A DNA stretch of 64,000 nucleotides from assembly GCA_002337455.1 (NCBI GenBank), contig DDGC01000027.1, positions 1-64,000 on the forward strand. The letters run 5' to 3'. The position numbers and the translations under genes were made by a program. Within the stretch, counting starts at the first letter, position 1. The number at the start of each line of letters is the position of its first letter. The notes under the pieces were generated by a model that saw only the letters and a list, made by a program, of their open reading frames with translations, did no database searches and was not told the origin of the DNA. Shown here piece after piece: positions 8,474 through 16,022 of the stretch. Origin of the DNA: Rhizobiales bacterium UBA1912 (lineage in GTDB: Bacteria; Pseudomonadota; Alphaproteobacteria; Rhizobiales; Devosiaceae).

Positions 8474-8911
8474 TTTATTGCCTGTCTGATTCATCAGCCA
8501 TTGGGCCACGTCCGGGGCGATTTCGCGCACGGGCTCGAGCACAAAGCTACGCTCGTGAGCGTAAGGGTGGGGTAGGGTTAGGCGTTCGGTTTCCATCACC
8601 AGGTCGTCATACGCAATGATGTCGATATCGATCATGCGCGGGCCCCATTTCTCGATCCGCACCCGACCGATTTCGGCTTCGGCTGCAAGGCAGAAATCGA
8701 GAAGTTCGAGCGGGGGCTGGCTGGTTTCGATCAGGACGGCGGCATTGTGAAACTGGTTCTGATCGGTCTTGCCCCAGGGTTCGCTGACGATCAGCGTGCT
8801 CTGTTTTAATAGAGAAATCTGCGGATGGCTGGCGATGGCATCGATGGCCCGGGCGATTTGGCGCGCCGGTTCGCCCATATTGGCGCCCAGCGCCAGAACG
8901 GCGCGGGCCAT
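8465..8911 (-). CDS. folK: 2-amino-4-hydroxy-6-hydroxymethyldihydropteridine pyrophosphokinase
   Basis: HPPK transfers pyrophosphate from ATP to 6-hydroxymethyl-7,8-dihydropterin in folate synthesis. The 148-residue product starts ARAVLALGANMGEP and carries the signature WGPRMIDIDIIAYDD (metal-binding Asp pair) and LPHPYAHERSFVLEP. Its ATG overlaps the folB stop by one base (TGATG). It is the last gene in the minus-strand order rimO-folP-folB-folK. Confidence 0.95.
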   Translation of the reverse strand: MARAVLALGANMGEPARQIARAIDAIASHPQISLLKQSTLIVSEPWGKTDQNQFHNAAVLIETSQPPLELLDFCLAAEAEIGRVRIEKWGPRMIDIDIIAYDDLVMETERLTLPHPYAHERSFVLEPVREIAPDVAQWLMNQTGNKSA

Positions 8912-9297
8912 CAGATCTGTTCCCGGGTCCTGAGCATTTCGATGGCGGCTTCGCCGGCCACGATGGGCAGGGGGGCTTCGGGCTTTCGGACCTTGATGCG
9001 GATCCAGTCGAGCTTGTCGAAGCGCTCGAAAAGGCGCGCCATGATGTGGTGCCCCAGGGCCTCGATCAGCTTGAAGCGCCGCTCCTCGAAGGCCTCTTTG
9101 ACCAGATCGTAGATATGGGCATAGGAGATGGTGTGGGCCACTTCATCGGTGCGGGCGGCTTCGGACATATCCAGCCCCAACTCGAGATCGATGCGGAAGC
9201 GCTGACCGAGGGCGTTTTCCTCCATCATGACGCCGTGATAGCCGTAAAAGGCCAGCCCGGCCAGAATGATGCGGTCGCGATCGGCAAAGCTGTCCAT
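8911..9297 (-). CDS. folB: dihydroneopterin aldolase
   Basis: FolB cleaves 7,8-dihydroneopterin to hydroxymethyl-dihydropterin and glycolaldehyde, supplying FolK. The 128-residue product from ATG 9297 has the family signature LAFYGYHGVMMEE (with the conserved Glu), a SYAHIYDLV stretch, IEALGHHIM, and VRKPEAPLP near the C-terminus. Upstream in-frame codons run into folP, so the longer frame is rejected. It starts four bases after the folP stop and overlaps folK by one base. Confidence 0.93.
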   Translation of the reverse strand: MDSFADRDRIILAGLAFYGYHGVMMEENALGQRFRIDLELGLDMSEAARTDEVAHTISYAHIYDLVKEAFEERRFKLIEALGHHIMARLFERFDKLDWIRIKVRKPEAPLPIVAGEAAIEMLRTREQI

Positions 9298-9301
9298 GGG
9301 C

Positions 9302-10153
9302 TCAACCCTCCTGTTGCGGCGGACCATAGAGCGTGGCGGCGGCAACGCGCAAGGCGTCTCGATTGGCGCGGACGTCATGGACGCGGAAAATATGTCCGCC
9401 CTTGAGATAGCCCAGAACCGACGTGGCGATGGTGCCCGACACGCGCTCTTTTGGCGGCACATCGAGCAGATTGCCGATCATGCGCTTGCGAGACGTTCCG
9501 ACCAGCAGGGGAAAGCCGAGCGCGTGCAATTCGTCTAGACGATTGAGGAGCTCATAGTTTTCCGCGAAGGACTTGGCAAAGCCAAAGCCGGGATCGAGGA
9601 TGATCGCTTCCTTTGCGACGCCGGCCCTGAGGGCGATGTCCACCGACCGGGTCAGCCAGCGCGTCATTTCATCGATCAGATCGCGCGCGGTATCGCGTTC
9701 GGTATCCCAGTGCATGGCGATGATTGGCGTGCGGTGCTGGGCAGCGACGTCGGCGATTTCCGGGTCGCGCTGCAGGCCCCACACGTCGTTGATGATCTTC
9801 GCACCGGCCTGGACCGCCTGATCGGCGACCAGGGCCTTGTAGGTGTCGATGGAGATCGGAGTATCGAGGCCGCGCGCGGCGAGGGCGTCGAGCACGGGCA
9901 TGATCCTGTCGAGCTCGTCCTGCACGCCCACCTCGTCCGAGCCGGGGCGGGTGCTTTCGCCGCCGATATCGATGATGTCGGCGCCCTCGCCAACGAACTG
10001 TTCGGCGTGGTCGATGGCCGCGTCGAGGGCGGAAAAATCGCCGCCATCGGAAAAGCTGTCGGGGGTGACGTTCAAAATGCCCATGACGAGCGGGTCGCGG
10101 CCCAGTTTCAGCGGGCCGCCAGCCATCGGGACGTCATAGGCGAGGTGGGTCAC
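9302..10153 (-). CDS. folP: dihydropteroate synthase
   Basis: FolP condenses hydroxymethyl-dihydropterin pyrophosphate with p-aminobenzoate and is the target of sulfonamides. The TIM-barrel protein has MGILNVTPDSFSDGG, DIGGESTRPGSDEV, and the late GTSRKRMIG motif. I use GTG at 10153, which overlaps the rimO stop by four bases (GTGA) and gives 283 residues. An internal ATG at 10126 is the alternative; neither has a strong ribosome-binding site. It is followed directly by folB and folK. Confidence 0.93.
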   Translation of the reverse strand: MTHLAYDVPMAGGPLKLGRDPLVMGILNVTPDSFSDGGDFSALDAAIDHAEQFVGEGADIIDIGGESTRPGSDEVGVQDELDRIMPVLDALAARGLDTPISIDTYKALVADQAVQAGAKIINDVWGLQRDPEIADVAAQHRTPIIAMHWDTERDTARDLIDEMTRWLTRSVDIALRAGVAKEAIILDPGFGFAKSFAENYELLNRLDELHALGFPLLVGTSRKRMIGNLLDVPPKERVSGTIATSVLGYLKGGHIFRVHDVRANRDALRVAAATLYGPPQQEG

Positions 10154-11499
10154 TGCACCGAACCGGCCGGGACTGCATAGAGGTCGTATTCGTCGGAATC
10201 GACCACATTGACCGAGATCATGTCGCCGGGTTTGATGCCGGTGGTATTCTCGACGATCACATTGCCGTCGATCTCCGGCGCATCCCATTGCGAGCGGGCG
10301 ATAACGCGCTGCTCTTCGGGCTCCACATCATCGACCAGGACGTCGATGGTGCGGCCGACGCGCGAGGCGAGGCGTTCGGTCGAAACCTGCTGCAGCGCTT
10401 CCATCAGGCGGCCATAGCGCTCCTGCTTGAGCTCATCGGGGATTTCATCGAGGCCCAGATCGTTGGCACGGGCGCCGGTAACCGGCTCATAAGGGAAGGC
10501 GCCGGCGCGGTCGATCTTGGTCTCGTGGACCCAATCGAGCAGCATCTGGAAATCCTCCTCCGTCTCGCCGGGGAACCCGACGATGAAGGTCGAGCGGATG
10601 GCGAGGTCGGGGCAGACCTCGCGCCATTTGCGAATGCGGTCGGCGGTCTTTTCCTGATTGGCCGGGCGCCGCATGGATTTGAGAACCTGCGGGCTGGCGT
10701 GCTGGAAGGGGATATCGAGATAGGGCAGGATCACCCCGTCGGCCATGAGTGGGATGACATTGTCGACGTGGGGGTAGGGATAGACATAGTGCATGCGCAC
10801 CCAGGCGCCCAGCTTGCCCATTTCCTCGGCCAGCGTCTGGAAGCGCGCTTCAACCTGGCGGCCGCGATAGGGCGAGGTGGCGTATTTGATGTCCACGCCA
10901 TAAGCGGAGGTATCCTGGGAGATGACCATGATCTCCTTGACCCCGGCCTTGACCAGCCGCTCGGCTTCATAAAGCACCGAGGCGATGGGGCGCGAGACGA
11001 GATCGCCACGGATCGAGGGGATGATGCAGAAGGTGCAGCGGTTGTTGCAGCCTTCGGAAATTTTCAGATAGGCGTAATGACGCGGCGTGAGGCGCAGGCC
11101 TTGTTCGGGGACCAGATCGACAAAGGCGTTGGGCACGGGCGGTACGGCCTGATGGACCGCATCGACGACGGCCTCATACTGATGGGCGCCCGAAACGGCC
11201 AGAACGCCGGGATGGGTCTTGCGGATCAGCTCTTCTTCGCCGCCAAGGCAGCCGGTGACGATGACACGGCCGTTTTCCGATATCGCTTCGCCAATGGCGT
11301 CGAGGCTTTCGGCCTTGGCGCTGTCGAGAAAGCCGCAGGTGTTGACGATGACGACGTCGGCGCCCTCATAGGAGGGCGAAAAGCTGTAGCCCTGCGCGCG
11401 CAGCGTGGTGAGGATGCGTTCGGAATCGACGAGGGCCTTGGGGCAGCCGAGGCTGACGAGACCGATCTTGGGGGCGTTCTGCGTTGTTGGCGCGCTCAT
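10150..11499 (-). CDS. rimO: ribosomal protein S12 methylthiotransferase
   Basis: RimO is a radical-SAM methylthiotransferase that modifies Asp89 of ribosomal protein S12. The 449-residue product has the N-terminal UPF0004 domain (GLVSLGCPKALVDSE), the radical-SAM cluster GCNNRCTFC, and a C-terminal TRAM domain (about 380-449). LGCPKALVD and the lack of MiaB-specific features favour RimO over MiaB. ATG 11499 is chosen for family fit. Its stop overlaps folP, making rimO the first gene of the folate cluster here. Confidence 0.93.
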   Translation of the reverse strand: MSAPTTQNAPKIGLVSLGCPKALVDSERILTTLRAQGYSFSPSYEGADVVIVNTCGFLDSAKAESLDAIGEAISENGRVIVTGCLGGEEELIRKTHPGVLAVSGAHQYEAVVDAVHQAVPPVPNAFVDLVPEQGLRLTPRHYAYLKISEGCNNRCTFCIIPSIRGDLVSRPIASVLYEAERLVKAGVKEIMVISQDTSAYGVDIKYATSPYRGRQVEARFQTLAEEMGKLGAWVRMHYVYPYPHVDNVIPLMADGVILPYLDIPFQHASPQVLKSMRRPANQEKTADRIRKWREVCPDLAIRSTFIVGFPGETEEDFQMLLDWVHETKIDRAGAFPYEPVTGARANDLGLDEIPDELKQERYGRLMEALQQVSTERLASRVGRTIDVLVDDVEPEEQRVIARSQWDAPEIDGNVIVENTTGIKPGDMISVNVVDSDEYDLYAVPAGSVQ

Positions 11500-11673
11500 G
11501 GGCGTCCGCTGATCCTTGAAAAGGCGAGATTGCCAAAGGTGCCGGGCCAAGCGGACCGGCGCCATGGGATATGAAACTCGCATGAATTTGAGCGTGTCAT
11601 ATCGGAAAGCGCGCAAAGGTCAATCTTTGCGCGCTTCATACCTGCCTTGATGTCAGGGCGCGGCCCTTCGATT

Positions 11674-12204
11674 TCAAGCCTCGGTGGCTGGTTTTTGCTG
11701 GTTTTCGGGGCCTTCGCTATCGGGACTCGGCGCGTCTGCGTCGGGCATGACGGCCGGCTCCTCGGCAACGGGTGCGGCCGGGGGCGGCGGCGGAGGAGGC
11801 GTAGGCGCGACGGGAGAAGGCGCCACCGGCTCTACGGGGTCGGGCTCCTGATCGGCAAGGTCCTCGATCGCCTCGCGCACATCATCGATCAGCGAGGCGC
11901 CCGCGTGTTCGGGCTCGTAGGTTTCGGCTTCGGCGCTGTTGACGCGGAAAAACACAATGACCGCCTCGCAGACGATGCGCAGCGCTACAAAGGCCAGGAG
12001 GCCGAAGACGGCGATTTCGAGCAGGCCCCAAAGCCCGTTGCCGAAGCCGAACCGGAAGCTCGAAAAGAAATGGTTGATCGCCCAGAGGCCGATGCCCGCC
12101 AGGCCGAGCAGATAAAGGATCGTCACGAGGCGTGGCGAAATGATCCGTCCCAGATTGAACAAGACACTGCCCGTTGCGAGCTTTCGCAGATCGTCGAAGC
12201 GCAT
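11674..12204 (-). CDS. DUF4282 membrane protein with proline-rich tail
   Basis: The 176-residue protein has two predicted membrane segments (about 27-45 and 57-88) with RIISPRLVTILYLLG and ALRIVCEAVIVFFRVN, matching the DUF4282 pattern. A cytosolic acidic, Pro/Ala-rich tail follows (about 105-176), including a run of seven prolines. ATG 12204 follows AGGGGA. It lies 58 bases downstream of lipB on the same strand. No function is established; the tail looks disordered. Confidence 0.75.
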   Translation of the reverse strand: MRFDDLRKLATGSVLFNLGRIISPRLVTILYLLGLAGIGLWAINHFFSSFRFGFGNGLWGLLEIAVFGLLAFVALRIVCEAVIVFFRVNSAEAETYEPEHAGASLIDDVREAIEDLADQEPDPVEPVAPSPVAPTPPPPPPPAAPVAEEPAVMPDADAPSPDSEGPENQQKPATEA

Positions 12205-12262
12205 ATTTGTCCCCTTGCACCCAGAAATAGTGAGGATTGCTTTTGCGGTCACCTTGTCGCGA

Positions 12263-12997
12263 TCAGAGCCTAGAGGCAAGCCTTGCCGGGCCGAAGTGCG
12301 TTTCAAAGCGCGATTTGAGAACCGAATCCACTTCGGCCATCGAAACGATCTGCCCCAAGTCCTCAAAGCTCGTAACCCCATGCTGGCTTATGCCGCAAGG
12401 CACGATGCCGGAATAGTGGTCGAGATCGGGACTGACATTGAGCGAGATGCCGTGAAAGCTCACCCAGCGCGACACGCGAACGCCGATAGCCGCAATCTTG
12501 TCTTCGACGAACGGGCCCTTGTCGGGGCGTTTCACCCACACGCCGATGCGGCCATCGCGCTTTTCACCCTTGATGTTGAATGCGGCGAGGGTGTCGATCA
12601 CCCAGTTTTCGAGGCCCGAGACAAGGCAGCGGATATCGCGCCCACGCTCGCGCAGGTCGAGCATGACATAGGCGACGCGTTGGCCGGGTCCATGATAGGT
12701 GAACTGTCCGCCGCGCCCTGCCTCGAAAACCGGAAAGCGGTCGGGGACCAGCAGGTCTTCGGTTTTGGCCGAGGTGCCGGCTGTATAAAGGGGTGGGTGC
12801 TCGACCAGCCATATGGCTTCGGACGCTTCTCCCGCGGCAATGGACCGGGCGCGGTCCTGCATTGTTGCAAGCGCATCGGGGTAATCCACCGGCGCATCGG
12901 CAATTACCCAGTTGGCGGCAAGCGTGTCGGCCCGTTTGAGTTTGGCGGCGCTCGCGCAACTGTCCATCGTGTCGGTTTTTAACGCTTCACTAACCAT
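12263..12997 (-). CDS. lipB: lipoyl(octanoyl) transferase
   Basis: LipB moves octanoate from acyl carrier protein to lipoyl domains, the first step of endogenous lipoylation of pyruvate and oxoglutarate dehydrogenases. The 244-residue product carries LVEHPPLYTAG, GGQFTYHGPGQ, the catalytic lysine in VEDKIAAIGVRV and the catalytic cysteine in IVPCGISQHGVTS. The ATG at 12997 follows GAGG; an in-frame ATG at 12967 is possible. It is divergent from the FliN-like gene. Confidence 0.94.
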   Translation of the reverse strand: MVSEALKTDTMDSCASAAKLKRADTLAANWVIADAPVDYPDALATMQDRARSIAAGEASEAIWLVEHPPLYTAGTSAKTEDLLVPDRFPVFEAGRGGQFTYHGPGQRVAYVMLDLRERGRDIRCLVSGLENWVIDTLAAFNIKGEKRDGRIGVWVKRPDKGPFVEDKIAAIGVRVSRWVSFHGISLNVSPDLDHYSGIVPCGISQHGVTSFEDLGQIVSMAEVDSVLKSRFETHFGPARLASRL

Positions 12998-13077
12998 GAC
13001 GCCTCAATGTCGGACCCGACGCGCGGGAATTGCCGATTCTCGCCGCATAATGTGACTCTGGCGCTCCGGACCTGTTG

Positions 13078-13311
13078 ATGAATACCGTTGAAACCATCGA
13101 AATCGATGTCTCCGTGGAACTTGGTGCGGCCATTTTGCCTGTGCATCACCTGCTGCGCATGGGGCGCGGCGCGGTGATCGAACTCGATGCCTTCGAGAAC
13201 GACGCCATGCGTATCTATGCCAACAATACGCTGATCGCAAAGGGCGAGGTTCAGGTTGACGAAGGAAAGCTCAATGTGGTGGTGACCGAGAAGGTCATCA
13301 AGCCCGCCTGA
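13078..13311 (+). CDS. lone FliN/FliM-type SpoA domain protein
   Basis: The 77-residue protein is almost entirely one SpoA (surface presentation of antigens) domain, as in the C-terminus of FliN. It contains VSVELGAAILPVHHLLRMGRG, IELD, and LIAKGEVQVDEGKLNVVVTE. FliN forms the flagellar C-ring. No other flagellar gene is nearby: the neighbours are lipB (divergent) and a tRNA. A TTG at 13075 precedes the ATG. It may be a bona fide motor-switch component encoded away from the main cluster or a relative with another job. Confidence 0.8.
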   Translation: MNTVETIEIDVSVELGAAILPVHHLLRMGRGAVIELDAFENDAMRIYANNTLIAKGEVQVDEGKLNVVVTEKVIKPA

Positions 13312-13394
13312 CGCCCAGAGCGCTTCTTTTCCCGGAATACCGATCCCGGAACGGCGGCAGCGCGAAACTTTATCCCCAAACGGCGAAATAGCCC

Positions 13395-13423
13395 TTGAGG
13401 GACACCAAACCATTTGCTACATG
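13395..13423 (+). promoter_or_regulatory. candidate promoter for tRNA-Leu
   Basis: TTGAGG (13395-13400) and TACATG (13418-13423) are 17 bases apart, about 40 bases before the mature tRNA 5' end. Spacing and position fit a tRNA promoter, but the -10 match is only moderate. Confidence 0.4.
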
Positions 13424-13464
13424 CAGCCTCGCTTCGCCCAAGGGCGCAGCATTCCCCAGACAGT

Positions 13465-13551
13465 GCGGTCGTGGCGGAATTGGTAGACGCGCAGCGTTGA
13501 GGTCGCTGTGGGGTAACTCCCGTGGAAGTTCGAGTCTTCTCGACCGCACCA
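13465..13551 (+). tRNA. tRNA-Leu (anticodon GAG)
   Basis: An 87-base class II tRNA. The acceptor GCGGTCG (13465-13471) pairs with CGACCGC (13541-13547), followed by encoded ACCA. The anticodon stem CAGCG/CGCTG holds the loop TTGAGGT, giving anticodon GAG (13499-13501), which reads CUC and CUU leucine codons. A variable arm (GGGGTAACTCCC) and the TTCGAGT T-loop are present. It is bounded by a FliN-like gene and an L,D-transpeptidase gene. Confidence 0.96.
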
Positions 13552-13715
13552 TCTCTGGCCCATCGGGGCCGTTCTCATTTACTTCTTTGAGTTGGTCTTG
13601 CTGCGCGCACCCTATGCCGGTGCGCCATGTGTTGCAGATTTGCCGCGTCTTTCGGTCAGATCGCACCAAAACGGCAATTGGGCTGTCATACGGCGGAATT
13701 ATGGTGAGAGAAGTT

Positions 13716-13732
13716 TTAACCCTTGTGGTTAA
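13716..13732. promoter_or_regulatory. inverted repeat upstream of the L,D-transpeptidase gene
   Basis: TTAACC and GGTTAA form a perfect six-base inverted repeat around CTTGT, 40 bases before the L,D-transpeptidase start. It resembles a dimeric regulator operator. The TTAA half-sites recall CtrA boxes, but the TTAA spacing is nine rather than seven bases, so that assignment is not supported. Confidence 0.4.
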
Positions 13733-13772
13733 TTATCGCTCACGTTGTTGATTCTTGCCTGGGTAGCTATCG

Positions 13773-14408
13773 ATGAGCCTGACGCGACGCGGATTTCTTA
13801 TTGGCCTTCCGCTTTTTCTCGCCGCGTGTTCGACGCGCACCTCTTCCTCCGTTTCCTCGATGTCCATGGTCAGTGCCTATGGCCCCGTGGCGGACGAGCC
13901 GTTTCCACTTGCGGCGCTCAACGCCCGGTTGATTAAGCCGGAGCTGCGGCGGCAGATGGTGGACTACGAGACCAATCATTCCAAGGGGACAGTGGTTGTC
14001 GATACGCCCAACCGCTTCCTTTATCTCGTTCAGGACGACGGCAAGGCCATGCGCTATGGCGTCGGCGTCGGACGGGAAGGGCTGGCGCTGCGGGGCAACG
14101 CCTATATCGGGCGCAAGGCCGAATGGCCCAGCTGGACGCCGACCGCCAACATGCTGCGCCGCGACCCGGAGGCCAATGGCCCCTATCGCAACGGCATGGC
14201 AGGCGGACCTAACAATCCGCTCGGTGCCCGTGCGCTTTATCTCTATCGCAGCGGCGGCGACACTATGTTCCGCATTCACGGCACCAACCAGCCGCAGTCG
14301 ATCGGGCTGGCAATGTCGTCGGGCTGCATCCGCATGCTCAACCACGACATCATCGATCTTTACGAACGCGTGCCGTCCGGCACCCGCGTGGTGGTCATCC
14401 AGGCCTAG
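13773..14408 (+). CDS. L,D-transpeptidase (YkuD) lipoprotein
   Basis: YkuD-domain enzymes form 3-3 peptidoglycan cross-links or attach proteins to peptidoglycan. The 211-residue product begins MSLTRRGFLIG with a hydrophobic core and a lipobox LAAC (Cys19), so it should be an exported lipoprotein; the RRGF motif may also direct Tat export. The catalytic domain (about 70-210) contains FRIHGTNQP and the nucleophile in MSSGCIRMLN. It is followed by a shared terminator hairpin. The region just upstream holds an inverted repeat. Confidence 0.9.
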   Translation: MSLTRRGFLIGLPLFLAACSTRTSSSVSSMSMVSAYGPVADEPFPLAALNARLIKPELRRQMVDYETNHSKGTVVVDTPNRFLYLVQDDGKAMRYGVGVGREGLALRGNAYIGRKAEWPSWTPTANMLRRDPEANGPYRNGMAGGPNNPLGARALYLYRSGGDTMFRIHGTNQPQSIGLAMSSGCIRMLNHDIIDLYERVPSGTRVVVIQA

Positions 14409-14430
14409 AGCCTGATCCGATCCGATTTCG

Positions 14431-14460
14431 AACGGCCCCTCAGTCTTCTGAGGGGCCGTT
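14431..14460. terminator. bidirectional terminator hairpin
   Basis: AACGGCCCCTCAG (14431-14443) pairs with CTGAGGGGCCGTT (14448-14460) around TCTT, followed by TTT on the plus strand. It ends the L,D-transpeptidase transcript. It also overlaps the stop codon of the convergent glycosylase gene, so on that strand it spans the end of the coding region. Confidence 0.8.
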
Positions 14461-15024
14461 TTTCGTAAAGGGCTTGCTCAGATATCTGCTGTCGGGCAAC
14501 CCAAACCGCCAGGGCAGGTCGACGGCCTTGGTGATCCCGATACGCGGGCCGGCGAAGACCGGTCCTTCGACGGACGCCGGGATGAGACTGAATGGGGTAT
14601 CGGATAGGGGACGGTCGTTGTGACTCAGGTCGATGCCGAGCGCCTGGGTCAGCCGGCCGGGTCCGGCGCAGAGCTTTCGGAGATCGGAGAGGCCGCGCCG
14701 GCCGATCATCTCCTCTATGCCCTCGGTTGGCACCAGCGCGCGGATGAGCACTGCGCTGCCGGGATGGCAGACAAAATTGACGCACCAGTGCATGCCGTAA
14801 ATGCGATAGACATAGACGGTGCCGGGGGCATTAAACATCGGCCTGTTTCGGGGTGTTGGGCCGCGGAAACTATGCGAGGCGGGTTCGTCCTGGGTGTAGG
14901 CCTCGGTTTCGACAATGGTGCCGCCGATGCCATCGACCAGAAACTGCGCGCCGATCAATCGTTTTGCGACGGCAACAACGTCGTCATCGAAATAGCGTTT
15001 GATAAAAGAAGGGTCGGCGGCCAT
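14440..15024 (-). CDS. DNA-3-methyladenine glycosylase (Mpg/AAG type)
   Basis: The enzyme excises alkylated purines to start base excision repair. The 194-residue product has the AAG-family signatures GGTIVETEAY (the Glu acts as general base), FRGPTPRNRPMF, YVYRIYGMHWCVNFV, and GPGRLTQALGI. It is encoded 15 bases after a membrane diguanylate cyclase on the same strand. Its last codons lie within the shared terminator hairpin. Confidence 0.93.
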   Translation of the reverse strand: MAADPSFIKRYFDDDVVAVAKRLIGAQFLVDGIGGTIVETEAYTQDEPASHSFRGPTPRNRPMFNAPGTVYVYRIYGMHWCVNFVCHPGSAVLIRALVPTEGIEEMIGRRGLSDLRKLCAGPGRLTQALGIDLSHNDRPLSDTPFSLIPASVEGPVFAGPRIGITKAVDLPWRFGLPDSRYLSKPFTKNGPSED

Positions 15025-15039
15025 GCGGCCTAGATAGCC

Positions 15040-15822
15040 TCAGGCATCAAGGATTGCAAAGCCGGCGCCACTCGTTGCGCAGCCGATCAGCCTCACGGTG
15101 TTGCGGCCCTCGTCCTTGGCGGCATAGAGCTGTTCATCGGCCATCTTGAACAAGTCCTCGAATCCGGTGCGGCGGTCGAACACCACGCCACCGACGCTGA
15201 CAGAAAGCTGATGGTGGTGCCCATCGGCCATAAAGGCGAGCTTTTCGACAGCGCGGCGGAGCCGTTCGGCCACGATCTCCGCGCCGTAGCGGTCAACGAT
15301 GGGCAAAAATACGCCGAACTCTTCGCCGCCCAACCGTCCCACATTGTCGCCGGCGCGAACCGAGGAGCGGATGGCCCTGGCGATCAGCGTCAGGGCGATA
15401 TCACCATTGTGATGCCCGAACCGGTCGTTAATCTGCTTGAAATTGTCGGCATCGATGATGAGCAGCGCCCCGTGGACGTGATCTCCCTGGGGGACCAGTG
15501 TCTCCAGCCGTGCCTCGACCAGCGCCGTGAAGGCCGTCCGGTTCAGACAATTAGTCAATCCGTCCGTGGCCGCCAGCAGGCTGAGCTGTCTGTTGGCCGA
15601 TGCCAGTTCGCGCAGCTTGAGCGAAAAATAGAGAAAGAACGGGGTGGCCAGCCCGAGCGGCACGACGACTGCCGCCAACGCGGCGCGGACCCTGATTTCC
15701 GTGGGGAGAGGGGCAAATGTCATTATGTTGTAACTGAGCGCCACCAGAACGCAGAACAGCGGTCCCAACACTGTCCACCCTGCAATCCGCATCCAACCCT
15801 TGAGCCCATGGCCGATACTCAT
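15040..15822 (-). CDS. membrane GGDEF diguanylate cyclase
   Basis: It makes c-di-GMP from two GTP. The 260-residue protein has two membrane helices (about 14-35 and 47-69) with only a short loop between them and no periplasmic sensor domain. A linker leads to a GGDEF domain (about 85-250) with GRLGGEEFG (catalytic 165-169) and an RAGD inhibitory site (156-159) five residues upstream. The enzyme should therefore be active and product-inhibited. It is likely co-transcribed with the downstream glycosylase gene, an uncommon pairing. Confidence 0.9.
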   Translation of the reverse strand: MSIGHGLKGWMRIAGWTVLGPLFCVLVALSYNIMTFAPLPTEIRVRAALAAVVVPLGLATPFFLYFSLKLRELASANRQLSLLAATDGLTNCLNRTAFTALVEARLETLVPQGDHVHGALLIIDADNFKQINDRFGHHNGDIALTLIARAIRSSVRAGDNVGRLGGEEFGVFLPIVDRYGAEIVAERLRRAVEKLAFMADGHHHQLSVSVGGVVFDRRTGFEDLFKMADEQLYAAKDEGRNTVRLIGCATSGAGFAILDA

Positions 15823-15863
15823 CCCAGCCTCCGTCGCTTGCTGCGAGAGTGAGGCGAATGACG

Positions 15864-15879
15864 ATAAGGTCGTCCTTAT
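15864..15879. promoter_or_regulatory. palindrome between the diguanylate cyclase gene and mgtE
   Basis: ATAAGG and CCTTAT flank TCGT, a perfect six-base inverted repeat 42 bases upstream of the diguanylate cyclase start. A second hairpin, GCCCG-TAG-CGGGC, lies at 15907-15919 towards mgtE. The first could be an operator and the second part of the mgtE leader. Roles are inferred from position only. Confidence 0.35.
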
Positions 15880-16022
15880 ATGGCTTTAGGCTAAACTACT
15901 GATGCTGCCCGTAGCGGGCGGCTGCCATGCGATTGCGCTGTGGCAAATGACCGGCGGATGGGTTACGCCATAGCCATTAATCAAAGAGTCGCGTTATCGC
16001 GAAAACCGGGAAGGAGAGATGC

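Noticed and set aside
10288..11574. 428-codon frame opposite rimO
   Set aside because: The minus-strand frame carries the RimO radical-SAM cluster and TRAM domain. The plus frame has none.
15858..15902. 14-residue ORF starting MTIRSS in the mgtE upstream region
   Set aside because: It is too short and the upstream spacing is weak. It overlaps a palindrome that is better read as a regulatory element.
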